Positions 1-8,591 of a DNA stretch of 64,000 nucleotides are shown piece after piece. Made by a program: the position numbers and the translations under genes. A model generated the notes under the pieces. That model worked only from the letters and a program-made list of their open reading frames with translations. It was not told where the DNA came from and searched no databases. Numbering within the stretch: position 1 is the stretch's first letter; each line of letters starts with the position of its first letter. The DNA comes from Asticcacaulis sp. YBE204 (lineage in GTDB: Bacteria > Pseudomonadota > Alphaproteobacteria > Caulobacterales > Caulobacteraceae), in assembly GCF_000495855.1 (NCBI RefSeq), contig NZ_AWGF01000005.1, positions 186,001 through 250,000 of the forward strand, in the 5' to 3' direction.

Positions 1-544
1 TGATGTGCGGATTGATGTTGAAGAGGTTGCCGGAAAAGAAGGCCGCGCAGGCAAAGCCAAGGGCACCGAACATCCGGACGCGGCTATATTCAAAACCATA
101 CCAGCGCCCCAGACGATCCACGTAAGATTCGAGCGCGAATGATCCGGCCATGAAGGTCAGGGATAGATAGGCGCCGCCCGCAGCGGCTCCCAGAATCAGA
201 TTTGATTTCAGTAATGGCTCGTAAATGAAATAGAAAAACGGCCCGCAGGCCCCCACCATTATGGCCAGGAACCAAAGCACATGCTTTCGGAACCCGATCT
301 TGTCCGAGATAAACCCGTATAGAGGTTGGAAGATCAGGGCCGCAATGAAGTTGGCACCCAGCACCGTACCAGTCTGTTCGCCTGTCAGGGACAAGGTCGA
401 TTTCAACCAGTTCGACAAAAGCGAAATGCTCATGGCCTGCGAGGCGAAATAAGCAAAGACGAAAACGCTCAGGAGGACCTGAACCTTAACCTTACCGGGG
501 CGCGCGACCACGGGACTATCACTTCCAGAAGCGACCAATGCCAT
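1..544 (-). CDS. LacY-family oligosaccharide/proton symporter (MFS), N-terminal part, cut by window edge
   Basis: An open frame reads leftward from an ATG at 544 to the window edge, giving about 181 residues. The start has a GGTGGA ribosome site just upstream. The protein is hydrophobic with several membrane helices and closely follows the LacY/RafB group of the major facilitator superfamily. It carries an 'SDKIGFRK' loop like the LacY loop 2/3 motif, and 'ALESYVDRLGRWYGFEYSRVRMFG'-type sequence in which the Glu and Arg match the LacY substrate-binding residues Glu126 and Arg144. It would import a di- or oligosaccharide with protons across the inner membrane. A perfect 20-bp operator palindrome lies about 97 bp upstream (641-660), placing it in the polysaccharide regulon. 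The substrate is unknown. Confidence 0.85.
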   Translation of the reverse strand, partial: MALVASGSDSPVVARPGKVKVQVLLSVFVFAYFASQAMSISLLSNWLKSTLSLTGEQTGTVLGANFIAALIFQPLYGFISDKIGFRKHVLWFLAIMVGACGPFFYFIYEPLLKSNLILGAAAGGAYLSLTFMAGSFALESYVDRLGRWYGFEYSRVRMFGALGFACAAFFSGNLFNINPHI

Positions 545-640
545 ACAATTCCACCCAGTGTTTTCTCGTCATCATATGTACGGTGACGGGTTTTCAATTA
601 TTACGCTTTCGGACTCAAGGGCATCGATCCGGGTGCGTAT

Positions 641-660
641 TTCTGATATCGATATCAGAA
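641..660. promoter_or_regulatory. LacI-type operator, perfect 20-bp palindrome (symporter promoter)
   Basis: TTCTGATATCGATATCAGAA is a perfect palindrome with the central CG typical of LacI-family operators. It lies in the 270-bp gap between the symporter and the end of the beta-helix enzyme gene. The likely target is the leftward symporter gene. Ten related copies occur up to 24.5 kb. Confidence 0.85.
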
Positions 661-815
661 ATAAATGCAGGTGTATAGGCAAAAATATCAAGCAAGCAGA
701 GGGTTTGCGGTGAAATTTAAATCCAGCAGAAAATGTGAAAACTCACATTTTTTTGTTGGATGGAGACGTTCAGAGGAGATCAGGCCAGGTCTGATACCCC
801 TGAACGTTGCGGTAT

Positions 816-2273
816 TTAAGGGTGTGTGATCGAAAAATCCGTGACGAATGGTCCTAGCTTAATATTGCCGGACTCAGGTGATTGGACTTTTCGTCCGCCT
901 ATGGTTAGATTTTCGATACGAACGTTTTTAACCGCCGTGCTTTCAGAGAGGCCTGAAATAATCGACGCACTGGGCATGCCTTCGCCGGTAAAGGCAATAT
1001 TGCGCAGGATGACGTTTTCAACCCCTCGACCGGCGGACTTGTTGTAGCGAGAACTATTGCCGGCCACGATGTGGATCAACTTACCTTCTTCAATGCGTTC
1101 GACGCGAATATTCGAAAAACTGATGTCCTTGATCAGGGTCGAGTCCCCGGAAAATATGGCCATAGCGCCTTCCCACGGCTCGTCATCTTCATCCAGATTA
1201 AGGACGTCGATATTGTCGAACGTCACTGAGTGGATAGTACGTGGGCGGGCGTTATCGCCGAAATGCCCGACATACATGGCGTGCGCCACATCGTTCCAGA
1301 AGGTCGAGTTCGTAACCCGAATATCGTAGGTGTCGTACGATTCAGCCGACGGTGCTGTATCGGTCTTGGTTGCGCAAATCGGGCAGTCGTTCACGGCGTA
1401 AACGACAACGGCATCGTCCGAGGTTCTGAGATAGGCCTGATCTACATAGACGTGCTGGGATGTGGAAATCCCAAACCCATCAGACCATTTACCCGAGGTG
1501 AAGCCGGTGATCCCGGTCAGCTTGACATTGACCGAGTGTCTAATGTTGGAAATGCGAGCCGCCGCCTCTTTGTCATCGTTGACGACAATGAAGTCTTCCA
1601 GTGAGACGTTCTTAGAGCCGTCGATCTCGACCGCCCGACCAGTGTTGTAAATCAGGCCGCGTCCCATGATGCGGACGTTTTCCACGCCCCGAAGGTCGAA
1701 GTTGCCATTGAGGATGGCACCACCATCCAGATAGATGGTGTCACCAGACCTCGGCCTGAAAATCTTACCGCCATCGTCTGGATTATGAAGGCCGGGGCCA
1801 TAATAACGAACATTGTCTCCAACGGGTTTGGCGGCCGGTGGCGCGCCCGCCAGAATATGAATATTGTGCAGGCGGTCATCATCGAATTGCAGCGAGAAGC
1901 GGCCCGGTTTTTCCAGTGTAAAGCTGACAATCTTGCCTTTGCGGGTGAGTTTGAGGTCGGGTTTGCGCGGAAGGACATCAACCGTCTGGAAGGTGCCGTT
2001 GTTTTTCTGGACCTCGACCTCAACCTTACCCGTGAAATCGAAATAAACCATCGACGCATCCTGCGGCTTATCCCAGTCAACGCGGATATTGTATTCGTAA
2101 AGGTCCTGCCACTCGCCCCCCGGCGTCCGAACGCGCACAGTGTAGGCGTCATTATGTGCGGCATAAACCATAGGCACCGGCGGCGCAGGGTAGGCCAGAA
2201 GGGTATCGGCGTGGCCCTGCCCGGCGGCAACCGCCAAAAGTAAGCCTGCGACAGTTGAAAGCAAGAGTTTCAT
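816..2273 (-). CDS. Secreted right-handed beta-helix glycoside hydrolase (GH28/GH49-like)
   Basis: This 485-residue protein has a signal peptide (cleavage near residue 22, after GHA) and a beta-sandwich-like N-terminal stretch. The remainder is rich in short Asn/Ile/Val repeats typical of right-handed beta-helix carbohydrate enzymes. An 'SDG' motif near residue 263, 'SDDA' near 285 and 'GHFG' near 335 resemble the Asp triad and GHG region of GH28 polygalacturonases. The N-terminal module before the helix recalls GH49. I therefore assign the fold firmly but the family only loosely. The gene starts 10 nt after the stop of the upstream gene (2284-4665), with AAGGA overlapping that stop, so the two are probably one operon under the operator at 4701. 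Expected site of action is the periplasm. Confidence 0.72.
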   Translation of the reverse strand: MKLLLSTVAGLLLAVAAGQGHADTLLAYPAPPVPMVYAAHNDAYTVRVRTPGGEWQDLYEYNIRVDWDKPQDASMVYFDFTGKVEVEVQKNNGTFQTVDVLPRKPDLKLTRKGKIVSFTLEKPGRFSLQFDDDRLHNIHILAGAPPAAKPVGDNVRYYGPGLHNPDDGGKIFRPRSGDTIYLDGGAILNGNFDLRGVENVRIMGRGLIYNTGRAVEIDGSKNVSLEDFIVVNDDKEAAARISNIRHSVNVKLTGITGFTSGKWSDGFGISTSQHVYVDQAYLRTSDDAVVVYAVNDCPICATKTDTAPSAESYDTYDIRVTNSTFWNDVAHAMYVGHFGDNARPRTIHSVTFDNIDVLNLDEDDEPWEGAMAIFSGDSTLIKDISFSNIRVERIEEGKLIHIVAGNSSRYNKSAGRGVENVILRNIAFTGEGMPSASIISGLSESTAVKNVRIENLTIGGRKVQSPESGNIKLGPFVTDFSITHP

Positions 2274-2283
2274 ATGAACGTCC

Positions 2284-4665
2284 TTATTTGGGGGTGCCGA
2301 GGTAAATGACCGCCGAGGTGCCCGGTGTCAGCGGAATCAATGCGACATCGGGGGCAAGCGTTTTGCCCGATACCAATTCTTTCACCGGCTTCGATCTGAC
2401 CGGCAGTTTCACCTCGAACCGCTTGTTGGCGGACGCGTTTACGGCCACAAGGTAGGGGCCATAGGTTAGCTGATAATAGTCCGCGCGACCGGCATAGGGA
2501 TTGTCTTCGCCAACGACGTATTTCGAGTCTGCCGGCAGCTTAGCCACGGGATCTTGTTCACCCGCGGTCCAGACATCTCCATCGTCAGGGTATTTGACGG
2601 TGAAGCGCGTGCCATTGATATGGGGATTGTTGGGACGGGTATAGCTTAAGCCTGAGGGCTCGTATTCCTGCCGGTCAAGCACGACGGTAGCCAGACGATC
2701 AGTAGTGGGCGTAATGTAGTGCACGCGTCCGACGCCGCTGATGCCGTAGTTTGCCCGCCAATATAGGGAGGCATAAAAGATATCCGATCCGTTCTTCACC
2801 GCCACGACGGCGTTCTCTTCGTCGGTAAAGACGAAGTCGGGTTGATCTGCAGACATCGGCAGCTTGAAGGGTTGCGGCGCGACTTTGTTGATTTGCGCAT
2901 ATTCATCAACAACGTCGATCAGGCCGATGGTCGCGCGAAGGGTTTTCGCTTCCATCATGTGCTCGACGCTGGAGAAAAACTGGTTGTCCGCGATTTGCTG
3001 CTGAGCATAGGCCATCAGTCGGGGATCGCCGGTGGCGATAGCGACCTGCAAGGGCGACGACTCCCACGATGGACGCTGTCCGTAAATCACGTCGCCGGGA
3101 AAATACATGTCGCGCCAGCCAATCCCTGTTTCCAGGCGCATGGATTTGAAACCGTTTTCGTCGGCGTGCGGCACGCGGAAATAGGCGCGGGCCTGCGCTA
3201 TTTTCACCAGTTGGTCGCGGATTTTCTTATCGCCCGGCTTGCCCTTGGCCGGACGGGTGGCGTCGTAAAGCGCGGCGACCCAGTCGAGCACCTCGCCATA
3301 ACCGCCGACGTAACCCAGTTCCTTGGTGAGCCCCTTTTGGGTTGTCTCGTAATAATCCTTCGGCACCGAGAATTTGGCATCGCCTTCGGACGCGGCATAG
3401 GTCGGTTGACCGTTGCTGTCGAGGCTGCCGCTCCAGGGCAGGAGACCTATGGACTCGTAGAAGAAAGGCAAAAGCTTTGACCGTGGATCGGCGAGGGGGC
3501 TGCCGACAGCGATGAGGCCTTCGTTATTGTTCCAGATTCCATAAAGGTCCTTGATCATCGACTGGTTGGTGTAGAGTCGGCGGTTTTTCTTGTTCCACTC
3601 TCGGCTGTACAGGAACATCTCAGCATAGGCGTCACGACGCTTGATTTCCCGGCCGTCCGGTGCCGTCAGTGTCTCGTCCAGTTCTTTCTGGATGTGTGGT
3701 CCGGCGATCTTCAGAGCCTCGCCCAAAAGACCGAACCCAAACCAGCCGGGATTCGGCGTGTTCTTATCGTTGATGGCGATATCGGGATTGGCTTTATACT
3801 GCTCGTAATAGGCATCAGCGCCTTTAACGATCCCTATGAGACTTTCCGGCCGCAGATAGCCTTTCGTCCAGTGTGTATCGAAGGTCCGGGCGAGAAAAAT
3901 GATTTCCATTTGATGCGGTGCGCGGCCCTTGAGGGCCCAAACCTTACCGACTTCGGTGTTGACCCGCGTCTTGACCTTGTCGATCACAGCGGCATCATTT
4001 TTGGGATTGAGGGGGAATTCTGAAGCGGCACCGTCATCGCCTCCGAACTTCACAAAAGGATCGGTGTGAACGACCAAGGCATAGAAGCCGCGACTGGGCT
4101 CAGTCATGGGCTTCTGAAACTTGGCAATGTCACCGCCGTAGCGCCAGATGGGCCCCGTCGCCCGGATCGAGCACGAAATACTGGCTTTGCCCGTCGTTAA
4201 GGCGAGGGGCAGTGTGTGAGTTACGTAATGAAAGTGACCGGGCTTGACCTTGCCATGGGTGCCCTGATCGAGAATGTCGATATCGCTCAATTGACGGTAG
4301 CCGACCTGCTTGCCATCGCAGTACAGCGTGGCGCGATTAGCCGAGTCGTCACCACCCCATAGTCTGACGCTGAGATAGTTCTGGCCAGTGCCGTCAACCT
4401 TTAACTTAAAGGCCGTTGAGCCGCCGCGCCATTCATCCGTGTTGGCGCTTCCAGGCTTCAGCGGTAGAAAGCGGCGCGCAGGTTGGTTCAAAGCGCCAAC
4501 AATCGTATCGCTGGCCTCAGAGGTAAGGCCATGAGCGGTTTCGGACTTTGTGTCCCCGAAGATCAAAGTATCGACCGGCGTCGCCGCAAGCAGGGGTATA
4601 GGGGAAATGGTCAGTATAAGTGACAGCAGTGACGCCCCGGCGGGCAGGGTGTGGACAATCTTCAT
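2284..4665 (-). CDS. Large secreted protein of unknown family, probable polysaccharide-degrading enzyme
   Basis: The chosen ATG at 4665 follows a GAGAGGAT ribosome site and begins a 793-residue protein with a signal peptide (cleavage near residue 27). A longer in-frame start at 4926 exists but would read through the operator at 4701, so I reject it. The N-terminal part (roughly residues 30-180) looks like a beta-sandwich. The middle is rich in Trp and Tyr helical segments suggestive of an (alpha/alpha) toroid, for example 'GWRDMYFPGDVIYGQRPSWESSP'-like sequence. The C-terminal 200 residues again look like beta-sandwich. I do not recognise the family. Context (first gene of an operon with a beta-helix hydrolase, under the shared operator) argues for a lyase or glycosidase. 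A rhamnose-glucuronate lyase or beta-glucuronidase would fit but is a guess. Confidence 0.7.
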   Translation of the reverse strand: MKIVHTLPAGASLLSLILTISPIPLLAATPVDTLIFGDTKSETAHGLTSEASDTIVGALNQPARRFLPLKPGSANTDEWRGGSTAFKLKVDGTGQNYLSVRLWGGDDSANRATLYCDGKQVGYRQLSDIDILDQGTHGKVKPGHFHYVTHTLPLALTTGKASISCSIRATGPIWRYGGDIAKFQKPMTEPSRGFYALVVHTDPFVKFGGDDGAASEFPLNPKNDAAVIDKVKTRVNTEVGKVWALKGRAPHQMEIIFLARTFDTHWTKGYLRPESLIGIVKGADAYYEQYKANPDIAINDKNTPNPGWFGFGLLGEALKIAGPHIQKELDETLTAPDGREIKRRDAYAEMFLYSREWNKKNRRLYTNQSMIKDLYGIWNNNEGLIAVGSPLADPRSKLLPFFYESIGLLPWSGSLDSNGQPTYAASEGDAKFSVPKDYYETTQKGLTKELGYVGGYGEVLDWVAALYDATRPAKGKPGDKKIRDQLVKIAQARAYFRVPHADENGFKSMRLETGIGWRDMYFPGDVIYGQRPSWESSPLQVAIATGDPRLMAYAQQQIADNQFFSSVEHMMEAKTLRATIGLIDVVDEYAQINKVAPQPFKLPMSADQPDFVFTDEENAVVAVKNGSDIFYASLYWRANYGISGVGRVHYITPTTDRLATVVLDRQEYEPSGLSYTRPNNPHINGTRFTVKYPDDGDVWTAGEQDPVAKLPADSKYVVGEDNPYAGRADYYQLTYGPYLVAVNASANKRFEVKLPVRSKPVKELVSGKTLAPDVALIPLTPGTSAVIYLGTPK

Positions 4666-4700
4666 GGCATCCTCTCTGAGACCGCATTCGCCGTCGTTTT

Positions 4701-4714
4701 TGATATCGATAACA
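4701..4714. promoter_or_regulatory. LacI-type operator variant upstream of the leftward enzyme operon
   Basis: TGATATCGATAACA matches the regulon palindrome at 13 of 14 positions. It lies 36 bp upstream of the start at 4665. It is about 282 bp, centre to centre, from the perfect operator at 4980, so the two divergent promoters each have one site. Confidence 0.75.
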
Positions 4715-4979
4715 CATAAATGAAATTGCAGCAGTGTTGTCAAGTTGGCTTGGTGCTCAGGCGAGGGCTTTTTGAACAAAATGAAATACAATCGATTGAC
4801 AGGACGGCATAGGCGAAAAATTGATTTTAAACAGGTCGTTGGTGCGCTGCATTGGTCCGAAAATCTTTTTTGTCTATCACTTCCCTCACTTCCATTGGTT
4901 AATATTGGCTTTCCCGCGATGTTCAAATTCTTCCAATCAATGATATTGACGAATTCCCACTCTGTGATAACGTCAATAT

Positions 4980-4999
4980 TTCTGATATCGATATCAGAA
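4980..4999. promoter_or_regulatory. LacI-type operator, perfect 20-bp palindrome (TonB receptor 1 promoter)
   Basis: TTCTGATATCGATATCAGAA lies 82 bp before the receptor start. A possible promoter precedes it: TTGACG at 4946-4951, a 16-bp spacer, and TAACGT at 4968-4973. That would place the operator over the transcription start, consistent with repression. The promoter boxes are inferred by eye. Confidence 0.82.
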
Positions 5000-5080
5000 T
5001 GTTTGGTGTCGTCGTGAGGCAGCTTGCGTCTTCAGCATCGAACCAGCAACAACAATACCGTCAATGCACGGGAGGAACTC

Positions 5081-8053
5081 ATGAATCTCTCAATAACTGC
5101 CAAATGGCAGGCGTCTTCGCTCGCCCTGATTTTGGCGGCTGGTTTGGCTTTACCGGCTGCGGCCCAAACGGCCGATCCTACTCCCACGAGCGGCAGTGAC
5201 GTGACTGACGTTGTCGTGACCGGTATCAGGGCATCGGCGCGGTCGTCGCTGGCAATCAAAAAGAACAGTCAGGAAATCGTCGATTCCATAACGGCGGAGG
5301 ACATTGGCAAGCTGCCTGATCCGAACGTCTCTGAAACGCTCACGCGCATTCCCGGCGTTCAGGGTTATCGTTATGGCGGCGAGGGGGCTTCGCCCGTTGG
5401 TGCGGGGTCCGGCATCACAATCCGCGGTTTGTCGGGTCAGACGGCGTCGCAGATCAACAGCCGTGTGTTCTTTACGGCAGGCAGCCGTGAATTCAATATA
5501 GAATCCGCCATCCCCGGCATGGTGGCTGGCATTGACGTGTATAAGAACCCTTCGGCCGAACATATCGAAGGCGGTATCGGGGGGCTGGTCAATGTGCGCA
5601 CGCGCAACCCCAGCGACTTCAAGGGTAAAACATTCTCGTTCGGTGTAACCGCCAAATATAACGATCTGGCGCAAAAGACCGAACCTGAAATCTTCGGGCT
5701 TGCCGCCAATCGCTTCGATCTCGCTAATGGTGGCCGTATCGGGGTCATGCTGGCCGGGGTGTATCAGAAGAGCGTCGGACGGTCCGACAACAACCCCGCG
5801 AACGGCGGGCCGAACTTCAAGCGAATGATCCGTGCCGACAGTGCCGAATATTCGACTCTGGCGGCGGCCAACACCAGCAATAGCTTTGCTCAGGCCCGTT
5901 CGGAATATGTCGGCCGCAGCGACGTCTGGCTTCTTGCCAATGTCACAGCGAACAATAACGTACCGGTCACGACCGGGCTGACCTCGGCCCAGATCAGCAA
6001 CATCATCGTGGCGCCGGCCCTGACGAGCAACGTCTTCCAGGAAACCATCATCCGTGAACGCAAGGGGCTGAATTTTGCGGCGGATTACCGTGTCAACGAT
6101 AGCCTGCGTTTCTATACCGAATTCAACTACTTGTATTATCTCTATAATCAGAATTATCGCGGACTGAACTCGGTCGATGGCGGCAATGTTCAGAACGTGC
6201 AGACGGCGGCCTTCAATTACGATGAAGCCCTCGCCAATCGAAATATCAACGGCGGCACGAACGATGTATTGGCGTCACAGCGTCTGGTGTCGGGGCAATT
6301 TCTTCGCTCGACGGTCAACACGATCGGTGGCGACGAGCACCGGCCGTATGAAACCTGGACCGCGGCGGCAGGGGTCGAATGGAGCCCCTCTGAAAAGCTC
6401 GATCTGAAAGCGGATTTCGCTTACATCAAGTCCGATCAGACGCAGGATAACCGCTCGGTTAACTTGGACTCGGCGGCGGGTCTGACCTGGACCGTCGGGC
6501 GCGTCGCGGATGGCGAACCGCATCAGCTTACCTTCTCGGGCCCCAGTCTGTCTGATCCGACCAATTTCGTCCTGCGCGATTATGCCAATGGCACCAATCA
6601 GGTGTGGGACGACAAGGGCTACGCTGTCGCCCTCAGTGGCGTGTATCATGTCGGCGACGGTTATCTGAAGCGCGTAAAGTTCGGTACGCGTTACGCCTAT
6701 CAGGAAAGCCTCTATAAGAGCTTCAGCTTCACCGGGCGCAATCTCACGACCGATGGTCTGGCGCGGACGGCCAACTTCTCGAACGCTCTGAGTGCCGCGG
6801 CCTATGCGGATATGCTGGAGCGCGCGCCGAGCAATTTCATGGGTGGCGAAGCTGGTTATGCCGGTGGGTACGTGGTGTTCTCGCCCAACGCTCTTTTGGG
6901 AAATCAGGTGCGCCAGCGTTTTCCCAATGCCGGCATTCTGGCGGAAGGCAGCTATGCCGAAAGTCTGACGGCGCGCCGCTATATCGATGAGAATACGCTC
7001 GCGGCTTACGTCGTGGCCGAATTCGCCGACCCGTCCGACAGATTGCGCGGCAATATTGGCGTCCGTTACGTGAAAACCGAAGGCAATGCCATCGCTAAGG
7101 TCACTGATACCACCACGACCCCGGCGACGATCCGGGACGTGACGCGCGGGACCTCATACGACAATGTGCTGCCGTCGTTAAATCTCAGCTACGATCTTAC
7201 CGGAGATAACGACTTCCTGCTGCGCTTCGGCTACGGTCGCGGCATGACACGCGCAGGGTTGGCCGACCTCAACCCGAGTATCACGGTGAATCAGACCGGC
7301 GGTACGGCGACGCAAGGCAACCCGGATTTGAAGCCGCAGATTGCCGATAGTATCGATGTCTCGCTGGAGCGTTATTTCAGCGGCACCAACTATCTTTCGC
7401 TAGCGCTATTCAACAAGAATATCGATGGATTCTTCACCGGCATTACCACCTGTCAGACCGTCGCGACGGCTCCGGCCTATACGGGCACGATCGCCAACAG
7501 CTGTACCGGCGGCCAGTATCTGGTGACGCGTAACGTCAATTCGCAAAAGGGATATGTGCGCGGGCTGGAATTGGCCGGGCAATATTTCTTCGACAAGATG
7601 GATAGCGCCTGGCGGAATGTCGGCGTATCTGGCTCCTATACCTATGTCGATACGTCGAATCCGGTGAACTTCGGAACGGCTGCGGCTCCGGTTATTGTCG
7701 ATACCCAGCAGCCCATGCAGTCCCAGCATAACTATACCCTGGCGGCCATGTATGACGATTCCAAGCTGTCAGCGCGCCTCGTTTACACCTGGCGCTCGGA
7801 ATCGATCCTGTTCAATGCCATCGCCAATCCCATCGACGGTCGCATGATCCAGGCTTACGGTATTCTTGATGCCTCGGTGAACTATGAACTGAGCGATCTG
7901 GTGACAATCTCTTTCAACGCCTCGAACCTGACGGATCAGGGCCTTAATCGGTTTGTCGGCGAACCAGGGGACTTTGAGACCGGCATCGAGCGCCAGCATT
8001 TTAAGAACGGCCGTAACTATGCCATCAGCCTGCGTTACAAGTTCGGAGGTTGA
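5081..8053 (+). CDS. TonB-dependent outer-membrane receptor 1
   Basis: The ATG at 5081 follows a GGAGG ribosome site at 5071-5075 and starts a signal peptide (cleavage near residue 28, AAA|Q). An upstream in-frame ATG at 5024 lacks such a site. The 990-residue protein has the receptor plug domain (from about residue 45, with 'VTDVVVTGIRAS' and the 'PDPNVSETLTRIPGVQ' block) followed by a long beta-barrel ending in the aromatic tail 'YKFGG'. It belongs to the large Caulobacterales/Xanthomonas type of receptor used for oligosaccharide uptake. Given the neighbouring hydrolases and the operator in its promoter, it probably imports fragments of the target polysaccharide into the periplasm using TonB-ExbBD energy. 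The ligand is unknown. A hairpin at 8206 follows. Confidence 0.93.
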   Translation: MNLSITAKWQASSLALILAAGLALPAAAQTADPTPTSGSDVTDVVVTGIRASARSSLAIKKNSQEIVDSITAEDIGKLPDPNVSETLTRIPGVQGYRYGGEGASPVGAGSGITIRGLSGQTASQINSRVFFTAGSREFNIESAIPGMVAGIDVYKNPSAEHIEGGIGGLVNVRTRNPSDFKGKTFSFGVTAKYNDLAQKTEPEIFGLAANRFDLANGGRIGVMLAGVYQKSVGRSDNNPANGGPNFKRMIRADSAEYSTLAAANTSNSFAQARSEYVGRSDVWLLANVTANNNVPVTTGLTSAQISNIIVAPALTSNVFQETIIRERKGLNFAADYRVNDSLRFYTEFNYLYYLYNQNYRGLNSVDGGNVQNVQTAAFNYDEALANRNINGGTNDVLASQRLVSGQFLRSTVNTIGGDEHRPYETWTAAAGVEWSPSEKLDLKADFAYIKSDQTQDNRSVNLDSAAGLTWTVGRVADGEPHQLTFSGPSLSDPTNFVLRDYANGTNQVWDDKGYAVALSGVYHVGDGYLKRVKFGTRYAYQESLYKSFSFTGRNLTTDGLARTANFSNALSAAAYADMLERAPSNFMGGEAGYAGGYVVFSPNALLGNQVRQRFPNAGILAEGSYAESLTARRYIDENTLAAYVVAEFADPSDRLRGNIGVRYVKTEGNAIAKVTDTTTTPATIRDVTRGTSYDNVLPSLNLSYDLTGDNDFLLRFGYGRGMTRAGLADLNPSITVNQTGGTATQGNPDLKPQIADSIDVSLERYFSGTNYLSLALFNKNIDGFFTGITTCQTVATAPAYTGTIANSCTGGQYLVTRNVNSQKGYVRGLELAGQYFFDKMDSAWRNVGVSGSYTYVDTSNPVNFGTAAAPVIVDTQQPMQSQHNYTLAAMYDDSKLSARLVYTWRSESILFNAIANPIDGRMIQAYGILDASVNYELSDLVTISFNASNLTDQGLNRFVGEPGDFETGIERQHFKNGRNYAISLRYKFGG

Positions 8054-8205
8054 TCGAAAGCAAAAGAGGTAACGATAACAAAAATTTGGTTTAAAAACAG
8101 GTTTCGGTAAGCTGTCGCGTTGATTTTGTGTCTCTGGCCAACAAATCGACTGGCGTGCGAGCGTGTTTAAATTGTAAATAAAATCAATTAGATTGTAAAA
8201 ATTAT

Positions 8206-8240
8206 AACCACCTTGCGCTGAGCGAGGTGGTTTATTTTTA
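8206..8240 (+). terminator. Intrinsic terminator after TonB receptor 1
   Basis: AACCACCT at 8206-8213 pairs perfectly with AGGTGGTT at 8225-8232 and is followed by TTATTTTTA. It lies about 150 bp downstream of the receptor stop. Confidence 0.75.
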
Positions 8241-8243
8241 TAT

Positions 8244-8257
8244 TGATATCGATATCA
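8244..8257. promoter_or_regulatory. LacI-type operator (core) with no gene directly downstream
   Basis: TGATATCGATATCA is the exact 14-bp core. It sits immediately after one terminator and about 155 bp before another at 8411. The next gene starts at 8592 and has its own copy at 8533, 289 bp away. This is either an auxiliary looping operator or the control site of a short untranslated transcript. Confidence 0.78.
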
Positions 8258-8410
8258 GAAAATGCTACTAAATCAAGCAGGCCAACCGGATTCTTCTCCG
8301 CATTTGCCTTTGAAACGGCCATTTGGCAGTTTTCCTTTTTTCGATCGAGCCTCCTCGATTGTCGGCGTCTGATCGACTCCCTCATCAGGCGTTCCCTGTT
8401 AGACTTTACG

Positions 8411-8442
8411 GGCTGCTACAAAGGCGTAGCGGCCTTTTTTTT
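8411..8442 (+). terminator. Intrinsic terminator between two operators
   Basis: GGCTGCTAC at 8411-8419 pairs with GTAGCGGCC at 8426-8434 (one G-T pair), followed by eight T residues. It is too far from the receptor gene to be its only terminator, since a hairpin already lies at 8206. Something transcribed from the 8244 region could end here. Confidence 0.75.
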
Positions 8443-8532
8443 GTCAGTCAGACGGTTTTTGGGCAACGGCCAAGCCCGACATTGCTTCATATCTTTTTCA
8501 GCACATAATGGCTTAAGGCGCCCTCCGTGTCT

Positions 8533-8546
8533 TGATATCGATATCA
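8533..8546. promoter_or_regulatory. LacI-type operator of the SUMF1-GH43-GH97-GH43-lacI operon
   Basis: TGATATCGATATCA is the exact core, 46 bp before the operon's first start codon. Because the LacI-family gene is the last gene of this operon, the site would also give negative autoregulation. Confidence 0.82.
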
Positions 8547-8591
8547 GATCGTGTAGTCTTCCTGAAAATCATACAAATGAGGAAATGCGGG

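Noticed and set aside
4666-4926. An 87-codon N-terminal extension of the 793-residue secreted protein
   Set aside because: It would encode through the operator at 4701 and place the signal peptide internally. The ATG at 4665 has a good ribosome site.
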